From Thermococcus indicus (GTDB lineage Archaea; Methanobacteriota_B; Thermococci; Thermococcales; Thermococcaceae), in the NCBI RefSeq assembly GCF_006274605.1, contig NZ_CP040846.1, positions 1,991,041 through 2,055,040 of the forward strand: a DNA stretch of 64,000 bases. Direction: 5' to 3'. Under the pieces are notes generated by a model, which was not told where the DNA came from, ran no database searches, and saw only the letters and a list, made by a program, of their open reading frames with translations. Positions 52,858-61,684 of this stretch are shown in pieces (within the stretch, counting starts at the first letter, position 1; each line of letters starts with the position of its first letter). Both the position numbers and the translations under genes were made by a program.

Positions 52858-55629
52858 ATGGAAGACAAACGCTTTATCGAGGTCGCTTTCCCAGTCAAGG
52901 CGGTAAGTGAGGAGTCAGCAAGGGAGAAGAACATAAGGCACGGCCACATCTCAACGCTCCACATCTGGTGGGCGAGGCGCCCGCTGGCTTCTTCCCGCGC
53001 GACCAACTACGCCGCACTCATTCCGGCCACGAACGACGAGCACGAGATTGAGAGGAGGAAGAAGTTCATAGCCGAGCTCTCGAAGTGGGAGAATTCACTC
53101 AACGAGGAAATCATAAGAAGGGCCCGCGAGGACATCATGGAGTACTTCAGGCAGATACGTGATGACCCAAACCAAGAGAGGCCCCGTGTTCTTGACCCCT
53201 TCGCGGGTGGTGGCTCCATACCGCTTGAGGCACTGCGCCTCGGCCTTGAAACGTACGCCCTCGACTACAATCCAGTTGCCGTTCTCATCCTCAAGGCGGT
53301 CCTTGAGTACCCCCAGAAGTACGGGAAGAAGAAAGGAGCGCTCGACGAGTGGATAGCTGGAGGGAAAGGTGAAGGGAAGGACTACGACCTCGTGAGGGAC
53401 GTGAAGAAATGGGGCGAGTGGGTTCTCCAGGAGGCAAAGAAGGAGCTTGAGCGCTTCTATCCCAAAGACGAAGACGGCTACATCCCGGTCGGCTACATCT
53501 GGGCGAGAACGATAAAGTGCCAGAACCCGGCCTGCGGGGCCGAGATACCGCTCATGAGACAGTTCTGGCTGGCGAAGAAGAACAACAAGAAGGTGGCGCT
53601 CTACCCGTACGTTGAGGGGAACGAGGTGAAGTTCAAGATAGTGGGAGACGGCTACGAGCCAATGCCTGCAGACTTTGATCCCTCGAAGGGCACCGTGAAG
53701 GGCGCGAAGGTCACCTGTCCCGTCTGCGGCATGACCCACGACGCGAACACCACGAGAAAGCTCTTCCGCGAGGGGAAGGCCGGCCAGAGGATGGTGGCGG
53801 TTGTTCTCTACCACCCGGAGAAGAGGGGCAAGGTGTACCGCCTGCCAACGGAGAGGGACGTCAAAGCCTACGAGGAGGCGAAGCGCTACCTTGAGGAGAA
53901 GCGGGCGAAGCTGATGGAGGAGTGGGGCATCGACCCGGTGCCGGATGAACCAACGCCGGAAGGCAGGGGCAGAGGGGCCGAGAGGGCATTCTCAGTGAGG
54001 AACTACGGACTGAACACCTGGGGCGACCTCTTCAACGACAGGCAGAAGCTCGCGCTGATAACATTCGCCGAGAAGGTGAGGCAGGCCTACGAGAAGATGC
54101 TTGAGGAGGGCTACGAGGAGGAGTACGCGAAGGCCGTGGTGACGTACTTGGCTTTCACACTCGATAAGTTGGCAGATGCATGTAGTTCAAATGGCAGGTG
54201 GAAGCCAGATACAGTACAACTCATCCCCACCCTCAGTGGACGACAAGCAATCCAGATGATGTGGGATTATTTTGAGCTGAATCCAATTTCAGGGGCCAGT
54301 AGGGAATGGTCAAACACTCTATCCGTTATTCTGAGTAGTTTCAGAATATTTGAACAGATTGAATTTCCAGCCAGAGTCATTCATTCATCAGCTACATCTC
54401 TCCCATTCCCGGACAACTACTTCGACGCCGTCTTTACCGATCCGCCCTATTACGACAACGTGCCTTACTCCTACCTCAGCGACTTCTTCTACGTCTGGCT
54501 GAAGCGTACAGTTGGAGACCTCTATCCTGAGCTGTTCATAACCCCGCTCACGCCGAAGAGCAAGGAGCTCGTGGCTTACACCCAAAACCAGGACTGGGAG
54601 GCGGCGAAGAGGTACTTCGAGGAGGGAATGAAGCAGGCTTTGAAGGAAATCCACCGCGTCCTCAAGCCGAACGGAATCCTCGTGCTCGTCTATGCTCACA
54701 AGACGACAGAGGGCTGGGAGACCCTCATAAACTCGCTCCTCGACTCGGGCCTCGTCCCAACCGCTTCATGGCCAATTCACACGGAGATGGCAAACAGGCT
54801 CAGAGCGAAGGAGTCTGCGGCTCTCGCATCATCAATCTACATCGTCGCCCGCAAGGTGGAGAAGCAGGGCGTCGGCTGGTTCGATGAGGTGAAGCGGGAG
54901 CTCAAGGAGAAGCTTGAGGAGAAGCTCGACCAGCTCTGGAGGGAGGGCATAAGCGGTGCGGACTTCTTCATCTCGGCCATAGGCTCGGCCATTGAGGTCT
55001 TCGGCAAGTACGAGAGGGTTCTCGACTACGAGGGCAACGAGATAAGGGGCGACCGCCTGCTCCAGCTCGTGAGGGACATGGTGAGCGATTACGCCATAAG
55101 GCAGGTTCTCAGGGAGGACATCTCCTCCGAACTTTCTCCGCTCGCGAAGTTCTACGTGCTCTGGCGCTGGACGTACGGCGAGGCGAAGGTTCCATTCGAC
55201 GAGGCGAGGAAGCTGGCAACTTCCGTCGGCCTCGACCTCGAAAAGGAGTGGAACAGGGGCTTCATCGTGAAGGAGAAGGAGTTCATCCGGGTTCTCGGCC
55301 CGCAGGACAGGAAGCTCAAGGAGATAAAGGGCAACGACCTCATCGATGTCCTCCACAAAGCTCTGCTCCTCTGGCAGGCCAACAGGAAGAGGGAGATGGT
55401 CGGCCTGCTCGCCGAGACGGGGTGGGGCGAGAAGGACGTCTTCTACAAGGTGGCCCAGGTCATCAGCGAGGTTCTCCCGAAGGACAGCAAGGAGAAGAAG
55501 CTGCTCGACGGCTTCCTCGCAGGCAGGGAGCACATAAAGCGGGCCATTGAGAAGGGCGATTACTCGGTTTTCAACGGAGAAGAGGAATCAGGAAAGCAGG
55601 AGACGATTGAGCGGTTCATAAAGGGCTGA
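52858..55629 (+). CDS. DUF1156 adenine-specific DNA methyltransferase
   Basis: 923 residues. The N-terminal DUF1156 part begins with the characteristic [24 protein letters not shown] and [15 protein letters not shown]-binding motif [18 protein letters not shown] and catalytic motif TDPPYYDN are far apart, with two cysteine pairs (CQNPACG, CPVCG) as a zinc ribbon between. The type matches PglX-like enzymes of BREX type 3 and related systems. Expected to methylate adenine at host sites for self-marking. A stretch at about 54165-54410 is distinctly A/T-rich compared with the rest. The end is 5 bases from the convergent PIN gene. Confidence 0.9.
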   Translation: MEDKRFIEVAFPVKAVSEESAREKNIRHGHISTLHIWWARRPLASSRATNYAALIPATNDEHEIERRKKFIAELSKWENSLNEEIIRRAREDIMEYFRQIRDDPNQERPRVLDPFAGGGSIPLEALRLGLETYALDYNPVAVLILKAVLEYPQKYGKKKGALDEWIAGGKGEGKDYDLVRDVKKWGEWVLQEAKKELERFYPKDEDGYIPVGYIWARTIKCQNPACGAEIPLMRQFWLAKKNNKKVALYPYVEGNEVKFKIVGDGYEPMPADFDPSKGTVKGAKVTCPVCGMTHDANTTRKLFREGKAGQRMVAVVLYHPEKRGKVYRLPTERDVKAYEEAKRYLEEKRAKLMEEWGIDPVPDEPTPEGRGRGAERAFSVRNYGLNTWGDLFNDRQKLALITFAEKVRQAYEKMLEEGYEEEYAKAVVTYLAFTLDKLADACSSNGRWKPDTVQLIPTLSGRQAIQMMWDYFELNPISGASREWSNTLSVILSSFRIFEQIEFPARVIHSSATSLPFPDNYFDAVFTDPPYYDNVPYSYLSDFFYVWLKRTVGDLYPELFITPLTPKSKELVAYTQNQDWEAAKRYFEEGMKQALKEIHRVLKPNGILVLVYAHKTTEGWETLINSLLDSGLVPTASWPIHTEMANRLRAKESAALASSIYIVARKVEKQGVGWFDEVKRELKEKLEEKLDQLWREGISGADFFISAIGSAIEVFGKYERVLDYEGNEIRGDRLLQLVRDMVSDYAIRQVLREDISSELSPLAKFYVLWRWTYGEAKVPFDEARKLATSVGLDLEKEWNRGFIVKEKEFIRVLGPQDRKLKEIKGNDLIDVLHKALLLWQANRKREMVGLLAETGWGEKDVFYKVAQVISEVLPKDSKEKKLLDGFLAGREHIKRAIEKGDYSVFNGEEESGKQETIERFIKG

Positions 55630-55634
55630 GCACT

Positions 55635-56333
55635 CTATTCGGCCCTCTTTTCAATTTCGTCGAGGAGATAAACCACCTGAAGCTTTATCTCCGGGTTCTC
55701 CGCTCTCAGTTCCTCAAGGACTTTCCGGGCGGTTCCCGCAAAGTTTCTATCGAGAGTGTAGAGGGTACACGGCTCGTCTGTCTTGGCCGAGAACATTACC
55801 GCCTCGCTGAAGATGAGGGCATCGTAGTCGTCCTTGAATCTCTCCCTTACCCTGTCGTAGATGTCTATCGCGGATTCAAGCTCTTCAGTTTCAAAGCTTA
55901 CAATCCTGTGGGTACTGCTGAGCCTGTCTATCTTCGACATCTGCTCGATTATGAAGTCGTTCATCTCCTTGAGGAGCTTCACCCGTTTTCTGACGAGAAG
56001 AAGGCCCCTCTCCTCGGCGACTTTTACAATGTACTCGCAGAAGTTGAGGATTTGAGGCTCGGTTTCCCGGCAGATTTGAATAGTGAGCTCTCTGATGGCC
56101 CTTATCTCTTCCTCTTCGCTTGAGAACTCCATTTTGTTCGCTTTGCTTATGGCCTTCTTGAGCTTTGTGAGGGCGCTGAAGGCTTTTTCATAGAAAGTCT
56201 GTCGGAGTTCCTGGTAAACGGACTCCATTATGTCCATTCGACTGTCCTTGAAGAACTCCTCAACGAGCTTGTGGTTGGGGTCAGTGTCTACGACTTTGGC
56301 CACTACGATGTTGGTGTCGACGAAGTTGGCCAT
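55635..56333 (-). CDS. PIN-domain protein (nuclease/toxin-like)
   Basis: 232 residues. MANFVDTNIVVAKVVD carries the first aspartate (Asp6), SVYQELRQTF an acid, DDYDALIFSEAV the third acid and TLYTLDRNFAGT the last, the four-acid PIN layout. A long helical insert (residues 60-150) makes it larger than VapC toxins. It starts 31 bases inside the end of the upstream gene, so a coupled pair. Could be an RNase toxin or the nuclease of the surrounding defence cassette. All predicted catalytic acids are present. Confidence 0.75.
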   Translation of the reverse strand: MANFVDTNIVVAKVVDTDPNHKLVEEFFKDSRMDIMESVYQELRQTFYEKAFSALTKLKKAISKANKMEFSSEEEEIRAIRELTIQICRETEPQILNFCEYIVKVAEERGLLLVRKRVKLLKEMNDFIIEQMSKIDRLSSTHRIVSFETEELESAIDIYDRVRERFKDDYDALIFSEAVMFSAKTDEPCTLYTLDRNFAGTARKVLEELRAENPEIKLQVVYLLDEIEKRAE

Positions 56334-57052
56334 CCCTTCCCCACCAGTTTGATGAGTTCCTCGATTTCCTCCGGGCTGGCTTTTCTTTCAAGCTCGGGAA
56401 CCATCTCGACTATGTCCTTCCTGAGAAGGGGAAGGTGCTCGAGCTTGCCGTTGAGTATCGCAAGTATCCTGAGGCTGAGCATGAGGATGTAGATTGAGAG
56501 CTCCGGGTTCTTCCAGTCCTCCAGCATCTTCTCGTAGAGCTTGATGAGGAGCGCTATTCCCTGGTCGAGTGTCATGTACCTCTCAAACTCTTCATCCGGC
56601 ATCTCCGGATCGGAGGCTATCTCAAGGATGCTCTCCCTCATGGAGTTCAAAAGCCCCATCTGTCTCCTGATGTCGGTTCTTATTGAGTTCTTGAGCTCGT
56701 TCTCGTTGAGGATGTGCATAAGTTCGTCTATCTCGTCCATCACATCGGCGAGCTCTTCCTCGAATATCTTGAGCACTTCGGATTGAGCCTTGAGGTAGTG
56801 CATCCTGCTCGCTTCGCTGGGCAGTACCTCGATTATACGGGAGATGAGAACGTCCTTCTTCTCATCCAGCAGTTCTCTCAGGCGGAGGAGTGCCCTGAAC
56901 CTGTGAGTCTGGTGCTTCTTCCTCACGTAGGGAATGGCAGAGAAGTAGGGGTCTATGGCGTCAAGTACCCCCATAAGCAGGTCATCGCTGTACTTATCGA
57001 TCACAACCTCAGGAAGTGCCCAATGGCCTCTCCCGCTCTGAAGGGATTCCAT
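56303..57052 (-). CDS. Helical partner of the PIN protein (about 249 aa)
   Basis: Not recognised. Almost wholly alpha-helical and acidic: VLDAIDPYFSAIPYVRKKH near the start, then EVLKIFEEELADVMDEIDEL and long helices. ATG 57052 is preceded by CAGTGAG; TATA CATTTATAAGG at about 57085-57095 leaves a short leader. The overlap with the PIN gene and order (partner first) is that of toxin-antitoxin or effector-inhibitor pairs. No HTH or RHH domain is evident. Confidence 0.55.
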   Translation of the reverse strand: MESLQSGRGHWALPEVVIDKYSDDLLMGVLDAIDPYFSAIPYVRKKHQTHRFRALLRLRELLDEKKDVLISRIIEVLPSEASRMHYLKAQSEVLKIFEEELADVMDEIDELMHILNENELKNSIRTDIRRQMGLLNSMRESILEIASDPEMPDEEFERYMTLDQGIALLIKLYEKMLEDWKNPELSIYILMLSLRILAILNGKLEHLPLLRKDIVEMVPELERKASPEEIEELIKLVGKGWPTSSTPTS

Positions 57053-57172
57053 GGTTCTCACTGTTTGCCATTCCGATGCAGTCCCTTATAAATGATTCCA
57101 TCGAGAAACTCTGTCGATGAGGGTATGGGGGAACAGAAAAGCTTTTGTATCTGTGACACCTCGTAACACGAA

Positions 57173-58258
57173 ATGGGTGACTGCCTCCTGAGGGGAATAG
57201 CGGGTCTTGTAGTTGTTGGGTTTATTGTACTGATGTTCTTGGCAACGACTTGGGAGTGGGGACTCGTTCAGCACGGAGCAACATCCGAGGAGAAAGTGGC
57301 AATCCCGCTGAGCTTCTCAAATGATTCCAGCGCCTCGATTCCAGCCAATACAGTGGAGAGTACTTCTCCAAGCGTCTTTTCTGGTGAGTCCAGGGAGCAG
57401 GTCCCTTCAATGTCGGAAGAGCTCAAACCACTCAACCTGAGCCAGGAAGAAGCTCTCCAGCTCAGGACGAGCCTCCAAAACTTCACCCAGAGCCTGTGGG
57501 ATAGCATATCCACGTACGGTTATGACAACGTTACGATTGCTTTGGCGACCTCCATTGCATCCCTTCCCATGCTCCCCGAATGCGAGAACCTCTCAGGATA
57601 CCAGAACCTTACCGCATACAGCGAAGAAGTTTCAAACCTTACGGTGGCCCTCCACAAGTACAAAAATCTTGCAGAGGGCCTATCAAAAGATTACGGGATT
57701 GAACTGCCTTATTTGAACGACAGAGAAATCAGAAAGCTCAAAAACACCCTCAAGCCCTCACAGGTTGAAGACATGTTTATGATGTGCTCGTTTGCCCGTG
57801 ACTACAACAGGCTCATCATAGCAGCCGGGCAAGTGGTTCCAGGAGATAGGGACACCTACTCGGCTTTCTACGAGAGGCTCTTTGTAGTGGGGCTGGAACT
57901 CATCTTCATGAAGGAGAACGTTGCTTACAAGGTTTCGTACAAGCTCGTGGGCAATCTCCTCTGGAAGACCCACCTTTTCCACGTGATATACCGCTATGGG
58001 GGTAGCACCGCTCTCAAGGTCGTCATGAGCACAATGCACTGGGAGATCAGGGGACTTATAAACAGGTACTTTGAGGCCTTTGGAGACAATCCAGAGATGG
58101 TAGAGGAGCTCATTTCAAAGATTGATGATCCGGACTGGGTTCGGGCTCAAGTGAGCTCTCTGGGGGAGCTACTCGGAAACAAGACCAAGGAACTCATAGG
58201 GAACAAAACGGACCTCGTGGATAAACTCAAGGGTCTCTTTGGGTCGGATGGTGGATGA
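57173..58258 (+). CDS. Membrane-anchored external protein of the defence cassette
   Basis: 361 residues. Residues 8-27 (IAGLVVVGFIVLMFLATTWEW) are a single N-terminal membrane anchor; the rest is outside, Ser/Thr-rich at 40-85 with many N-glycosylation sequons (NDSS, NLS, NFT, NVT, NLT, NKT), then helical with WKTHLFHVIYR and ALKVVMSTMHWE. Not recognised. It sits between the PIN pair and the ATPase gene and points the same way as the ATPase. Possibly a surface exclusion or cargo gene. Confidence 0.55.
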   Translation: MGDCLLRGIAGLVVVGFIVLMFLATTWEWGLVQHGATSEEKVAIPLSFSNDSSASIPANTVESTSPSVFSGESREQVPSMSEELKPLNLSQEEALQLRTSLQNFTQSLWDSISTYGYDNVTIALATSIASLPMLPECENLSGYQNLTAYSEEVSNLTVALHKYKNLAEGLSKDYGIELPYLNDREIRKLKNTLKPSQVEDMFMMCSFARDYNRLIIAAGQVVPGDRDTYSAFYERLFVVGLELIFMKENVAYKVSYKLVGNLLWKTHLFHVIYRYGGSTALKVVMSTMHWEIRGLINRYFEAFGDNPEMVEELISKIDDPDWVRAQVSSLGELLGNKTKELIGNKTDLVDKLKGLFGSDGG

Positions 58259-58310
58259 GCAACCGGAAAGCCCAAATACTCCCGAGGGTATATGGTTCGG
58301 AGGTGTAACC

Positions 58311-60962
58311 ATGGAGCTGAAGCCGTTTTACCAGATCGCCATTCCCCACGATGATATAAAGGAAGGGAAGTTCACCCTTGATACCTTCGCCGCTGACCTC
58401 TGGAGCGTGTATCAAGACAGGGGACCTGAGGATTACAGGAACCCTGAGCTCTTCTGGGAGAGAACGTACATAACGAGTGGGTTGAGTGCCCTCCTTGACA
58501 TAGCAAGGAAAAGACTCCTCGAGGGCGTTGGGGACGCGGTGATACAGCTTCAGACTCCCTTTGGCGGGGGTAAGACTCACTCGCTTATAGCCCTCTATCA
58601 CAAGGCCAAGAAGTGGGGCGCGAACGTGGTCGTTCTTGATGGGACTGCCTTTGACGCGAGGGAGGTCATCCTCTGGGAGGAGCTTGAGCGCCAGCTCACG
58701 GGCAGTGTAAGGCGCCTCAAGGGCAACGTCGCCCCGGGAAAGATAAAGCTATCGGAACTCCTTGAGGAGAAGGCTCCAGTGCTGATTCTCGTTGATGAAC
58801 TCCTTGAGTACATGGTAAAGGCCGCTGGGGTTACCGTTGGAGAAACCACCCTCGCCGACCAGACACTGGCCTTCATCCACGAGCTCACTGAAGTCGTGAA
58901 GTCCACCGACAGGGTTCTTCTCGTCATGACCCTTCCGTCCAGCATTCTTGAGCACTACTCGGAGAAGGCCGAGGAGTACTTCCAGAAGCTCCAGAAGATA
59001 GTGGGGCGCTCTCAGAAGGTGTTCACTCCAGTACAGGAGGAGGAAGTCCATGACGTCATCAGAACGAGGCTCTTCAAGAGGATTGATGAGTCCGAGATGG
59101 AGGCCGTTGTGAAGCGTGTGGTAGAGTACCTTGAGAAGGAAGGCCTCATCCCTGAGGGCCTCAACGCCTATCAGTACCGCCAGAGGTTCCTCAGGAGTTA
59201 CCCCTTCCAGCCAGAGGTCATTGACGTTCTCTACCACCGCTGGGGTAGCCTGCCGAAGTTCCAGAGGACGAGGGGCGTGCTGAGGCTCCTCTCCATAGTG
59301 GTCCACTCGCTCATCGGAAGGGATGTGTCCTTCATCAGGCTCTCCGACTTCGACTTGAGTGTCAAAACGCTCAGGGACGAGCTCATAGACATCATCGGGG
59401 AGAGCAGGTACTACTCGGTTCTTGATGCTGACATTCTCTCGCCCAACTCGGGCGCAAAGCGTGTTGACAGGATGGTCGGCGAATCCTACGAACACTATCG
59501 CGTGGGGACGAGGGCGGCAACTGTCATCTTCATGTACTCCTTCTCCGGCGGGGACGTGAGAGGAGCCACCACGAAGGAGATAAAGCTCTCCTGTGCTGAC
59601 ACGAGGTACTCGAGCAGTATAGTGGGGGACGCCATCCTCTACCTCAAAGATAGTCTGCTCTACCTCCACTACCGCGATGGTCGGTACTTCTTCAGCCTTG
59701 AGCCAAGCCTCAACAAGCTCGTCGTGGACGAGATGAACAACGTGAGCGAGGAGCAGATAAGGGACGTTGAACACGAACTGCTGAAGGGCCAGCTCAAGGG
59801 GCGGTACTTCAAGGTCTACCTGTGGCCGAGTAAGCCGGTGGACGTTCCCGATAGTGACCCAAGCTTGAAACTCGTTGTTCTCCCAGAATACGACAAGGAG
59901 AAGGTCCTCCAGATTCTGCAATCTTATGGCGGTAGCGAGAGAGTCCACAAGAACACCCTCATCTTCCTCGTTCCAAGGGAGACTGAGAGGGCCAGTTTCA
60001 ACAGGCTCGTGAGGAGGTATCTTGCATGGAAAATCATCGACGAGAAGGCAAAGAGGGGCTCCCTGGAGCTCACTTCAGAGCAAAAGAATGACGTGAAGGA
60101 GAATTTGAAGCGAGCACGGGAGGACATCGTTCAAAAGATAGCGGAGCTTTACAGGCTGGTTCTCCTGCCCACGCGCGGTGGCTACGAAGAGCTTGACCTC
60201 GGCATGAAGCCTGTGGGCATCAAGAAGACCATCGAGGAGCTCATCTATGAGAAGCTCAGGGAAGAGGGTAAGCTCGTCGAGAAGATGGCCCCAGTGGTCA
60301 TCGAGATGAAGTACCTGGATGGAAAGGAGTACGTTCCAACGAAGGCACTCTACGAGAGCTTCCTCAAGACTCCGGGAATGCCTCTCCTGAAGAGCAAGAG
60401 CGTGCTTATAGACGCGATAAGGCAGGGAGTAAGCGAGGGACGCTTCGGATTGGGATACCTCACCGGGGAGGAGGTAACCTGCGAGTACCTTGGTGAAAAG
60501 CCCACGGTCACTCTCGACGAGAAGGAGGTCATCGTGAACAGGAAGTACTGTGAGGAGCTGAGGACAAGAGCAAAGGCTGAAGCTGAGGCAGAAGCTGAAG
60601 CTCAAGCTATAGCTCAAGAGAAAGCTACAGCTGGGAGCGTAGCTGAAGCTTCCGGGGAAGAGTGGAAGCCTCCCGCAGTCAGAGACAGGCAGGCTGTGCT
60701 TGTGCCCCCGGAAACAGAGGGTAGAGAAGAAGTAGTGGTGGGAAGCCAGGTAGAGTCCATTCACCTGCACCTGACACTGGGACCAGGAACTGGAGGGCTG
60801 AGGGACATATTGAGGGCGTTGAATCTGCTGAAGATCAAGTTTGAGAGGGTTACCATCGAGATAAAGGCAGAGAGGGGGAACATGAGCCAGACGGAGTATG
60901 AGAATCTGCTTGAGACGTTCAGACAGCTCGGGATTGACGTTGAAGAACTTGGGGAGGAATAA
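58311..60962 (+). CDS. DUF499 P-loop ATPase (PglY/BrxC-like)
   Basis: 883 residues from MELKPFYQIAIPHDDI, six bases after GGAGGTG. Walker A is LQTPFGGGKTHSLIALYH, Walker B VLILVDELLEYM, both DUF499 hallmarks; KSTDRVLLVMTLPSS looks like sensor 1. The Ala/Glu-rich repeat (AKAEAEAEAEAQAIAQ) at about 770-785 links to a small C-terminal domain (SIHLHLTLGPGTGG). DUF499 ATPases occur with DUF1156 methyltransferases in BREX-like loci. It probably powers DNA recognition or assembles the restriction complex. Confidence 0.88.
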   Translation: MELKPFYQIAIPHDDIKEGKFTLDTFAADLWSVYQDRGPEDYRNPELFWERTYITSGLSALLDIARKRLLEGVGDAVIQLQTPFGGGKTHSLIALYHKAKKWGANVVVLDGTAFDAREVILWEELERQLTGSVRRLKGNVAPGKIKLSELLEEKAPVLILVDELLEYMVKAAGVTVGETTLADQTLAFIHELTEVVKSTDRVLLVMTLPSSILEHYSEKAEEYFQKLQKIVGRSQKVFTPVQEEEVHDVIRTRLFKRIDESEMEAVVKRVVEYLEKEGLIPEGLNAYQYRQRFLRSYPFQPEVIDVLYHRWGSLPKFQRTRGVLRLLSIVVHSLIGRDVSFIRLSDFDLSVKTLRDELIDIIGESRYYSVLDADILSPNSGAKRVDRMVGESYEHYRVGTRAATVIFMYSFSGGDVRGATTKEIKLSCADTRYSSSIVGDAILYLKDSLLYLHYRDGRYFFSLEPSLNKLVVDEMNNVSEEQIRDVEHELLKGQLKGRYFKVYLWPSKPVDVPDSDPSLKLVVLPEYDKEKVLQILQSYGGSERVHKNTLIFLVPRETERASFNRLVRRYLAWKIIDEKAKRGSLELTSEQKNDVKENLKRAREDIVQKIAELYRLVLLPTRGGYEELDLGMKPVGIKKTIEELIYEKLREEGKLVEKMAPVVIEMKYLDGKEYVPTKALYESFLKTPGMPLLKSKSVLIDAIRQGVSEGRFGLGYLTGEEVTCEYLGEKPTVTLDEKEVIVNRKYCEELRTRAKAEAEAEAEAQAIAQEKATAGSVAEASGEEWKPPAVRDRQAVLVPPETEGREEVVVGSQVESIHLHLTLGPGTGGLRDILRALNLLKIKFERVTIEIKAERGNMSQTEYENLLETFRQLGIDVEELGEE

Positions 60963-61004
60963 CATCCCTTCTTTTGTTCCCTTATAAGTAGCTGTGAGGG
61001 GTTT

Positions 61005-61096
61005 GATTCACGAGTCACGATTCACTACCATATCCAACCATCATGATGAGGACCACCTCACCATACCTCCACCTCGTACATCATGAGTCGTGAATC
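61005..61096. repeat. Inverted-repeat region ahead of the replication genes (origin candidate)
   Basis: GATTCACGAGTCA (61005-61017) and TGAGTCGTGAATC (61084-61096) are inverted copies with one mismatch. GATTCAC recurs at 61019-61025, and CATCATGATG (61029-61038) and ACATCATGAG lie between. The surrounding 263-base gap is A/T-rich, has no gene, and directly precedes the DNA-binding protein and primase genes. It could be the element's replication origin; this is inference. Confidence 0.45.
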
Positions 61097-61183
61097 AGCC
61101 CCATAGTTGCTATTATTTGACCCCCTGTCGTAAGTTTACCCTCGATTTTGATGATATTACCCTTCATTATTGAGGCGAAAAGT

Positions 61184-61206
61184 TTTTATATAGTGTGCGC
61201 ACACAT
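61184..61206 (+). promoter_or_regulatory. Promoter with GTGTGCGCACAC palindrome
   Basis: TATA box GTTTTTATA (61184-61192) is followed at once by the 12-base perfect palindrome GTGTGCGCACAC (61195-61206), which ends six bases before the expected transcription start. GAGGTGA at 61214-61220 is the ribosome site for ATG 61226. The palindrome is well placed for self-repression by the first gene product. Confidence 0.6.
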
Positions 61207-61225
61207 AGTACCGAGGTGAAATCAG

Positions 61226-61684
61226 ATGGGTAGGTATAACCTGTACATACCTGCCTCCACAAAGTACCTTCTCAGAAGGGCTTCAAAGAGACTACACACC
61301 AACCAGATGGATCTGGCCCGTAAAATCGCTGAGGGAAAGGTTGATTTTGACGACATATACACCTGGGGTCTTGATTTGAGGGACAGGGAGAGGATAAGGT
61401 TCCTCTATGAGACCGAGAAGGAATTCGCCTTCAAGGCTGTTTTTCCCGTGCGTACAGAGAATCCCAATGAAGTGAGAAGTAGCATTCTGGCCGTAAGTGA
61501 GATGGTCAGGAGGATTGTAGAGAAGTTTTACCAGAACCATGAAGATCTCTATGAGGCGATAGGGAGTGTCCATACTGCAATTTGGAGAATACAGCACACC
61601 GATGGACTCACAGAGTGGGACAGGAAGCACCTTGCAAGGCATGTAGAAGAGATTCAAAAGCTTCTCAGGGGTGATGAACAATGA
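61226..61684 (+). CDS. Putative DNA-binding protein, first gene of replication operon (152 aa)
   Basis: The N-terminus GRYNLYIPASTKYLLRRASK with following helix TNQMDLARKIAEG could be a ribbon-helix-helix-like domain; the rest is helical (SILAVSEMVRRIVEKFYQNH). I do not recognise a family. Its place before the primase, the palindrome at its promoter, and a stop that overlaps the primase ATG suggest a copy-number or replication regulator. Confidence 0.5.
   Translation: MGRYNLYIPASTKYLLRRASKRLHTNQMDLARKIAEGKVDFDDIYTWGLDLRDRERIRFLYETEKEFAFKAVFPVRTENPNEVRSSILAVSEMVRRIVEKFYQNHEDLYEAIGSVHTAIWRIQHTDGLTEWDRKHLARHVEEIQKLLRGDEQ

Noticed and set aside
60583-60650. A DNA repeat array in the DUF499 gene (GCTGAAGCT-like units)
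   Set aside because: It keeps the reading frame and encodes an Ala/Glu-rich linker; low-complexity coding sequence is enough to explain it.
61005-61096. A CRISPR array
   Set aside because: GATTCAC copies are short, in both orientations and unevenly spaced; no repeat-spacer pattern and no cas genes in the window.
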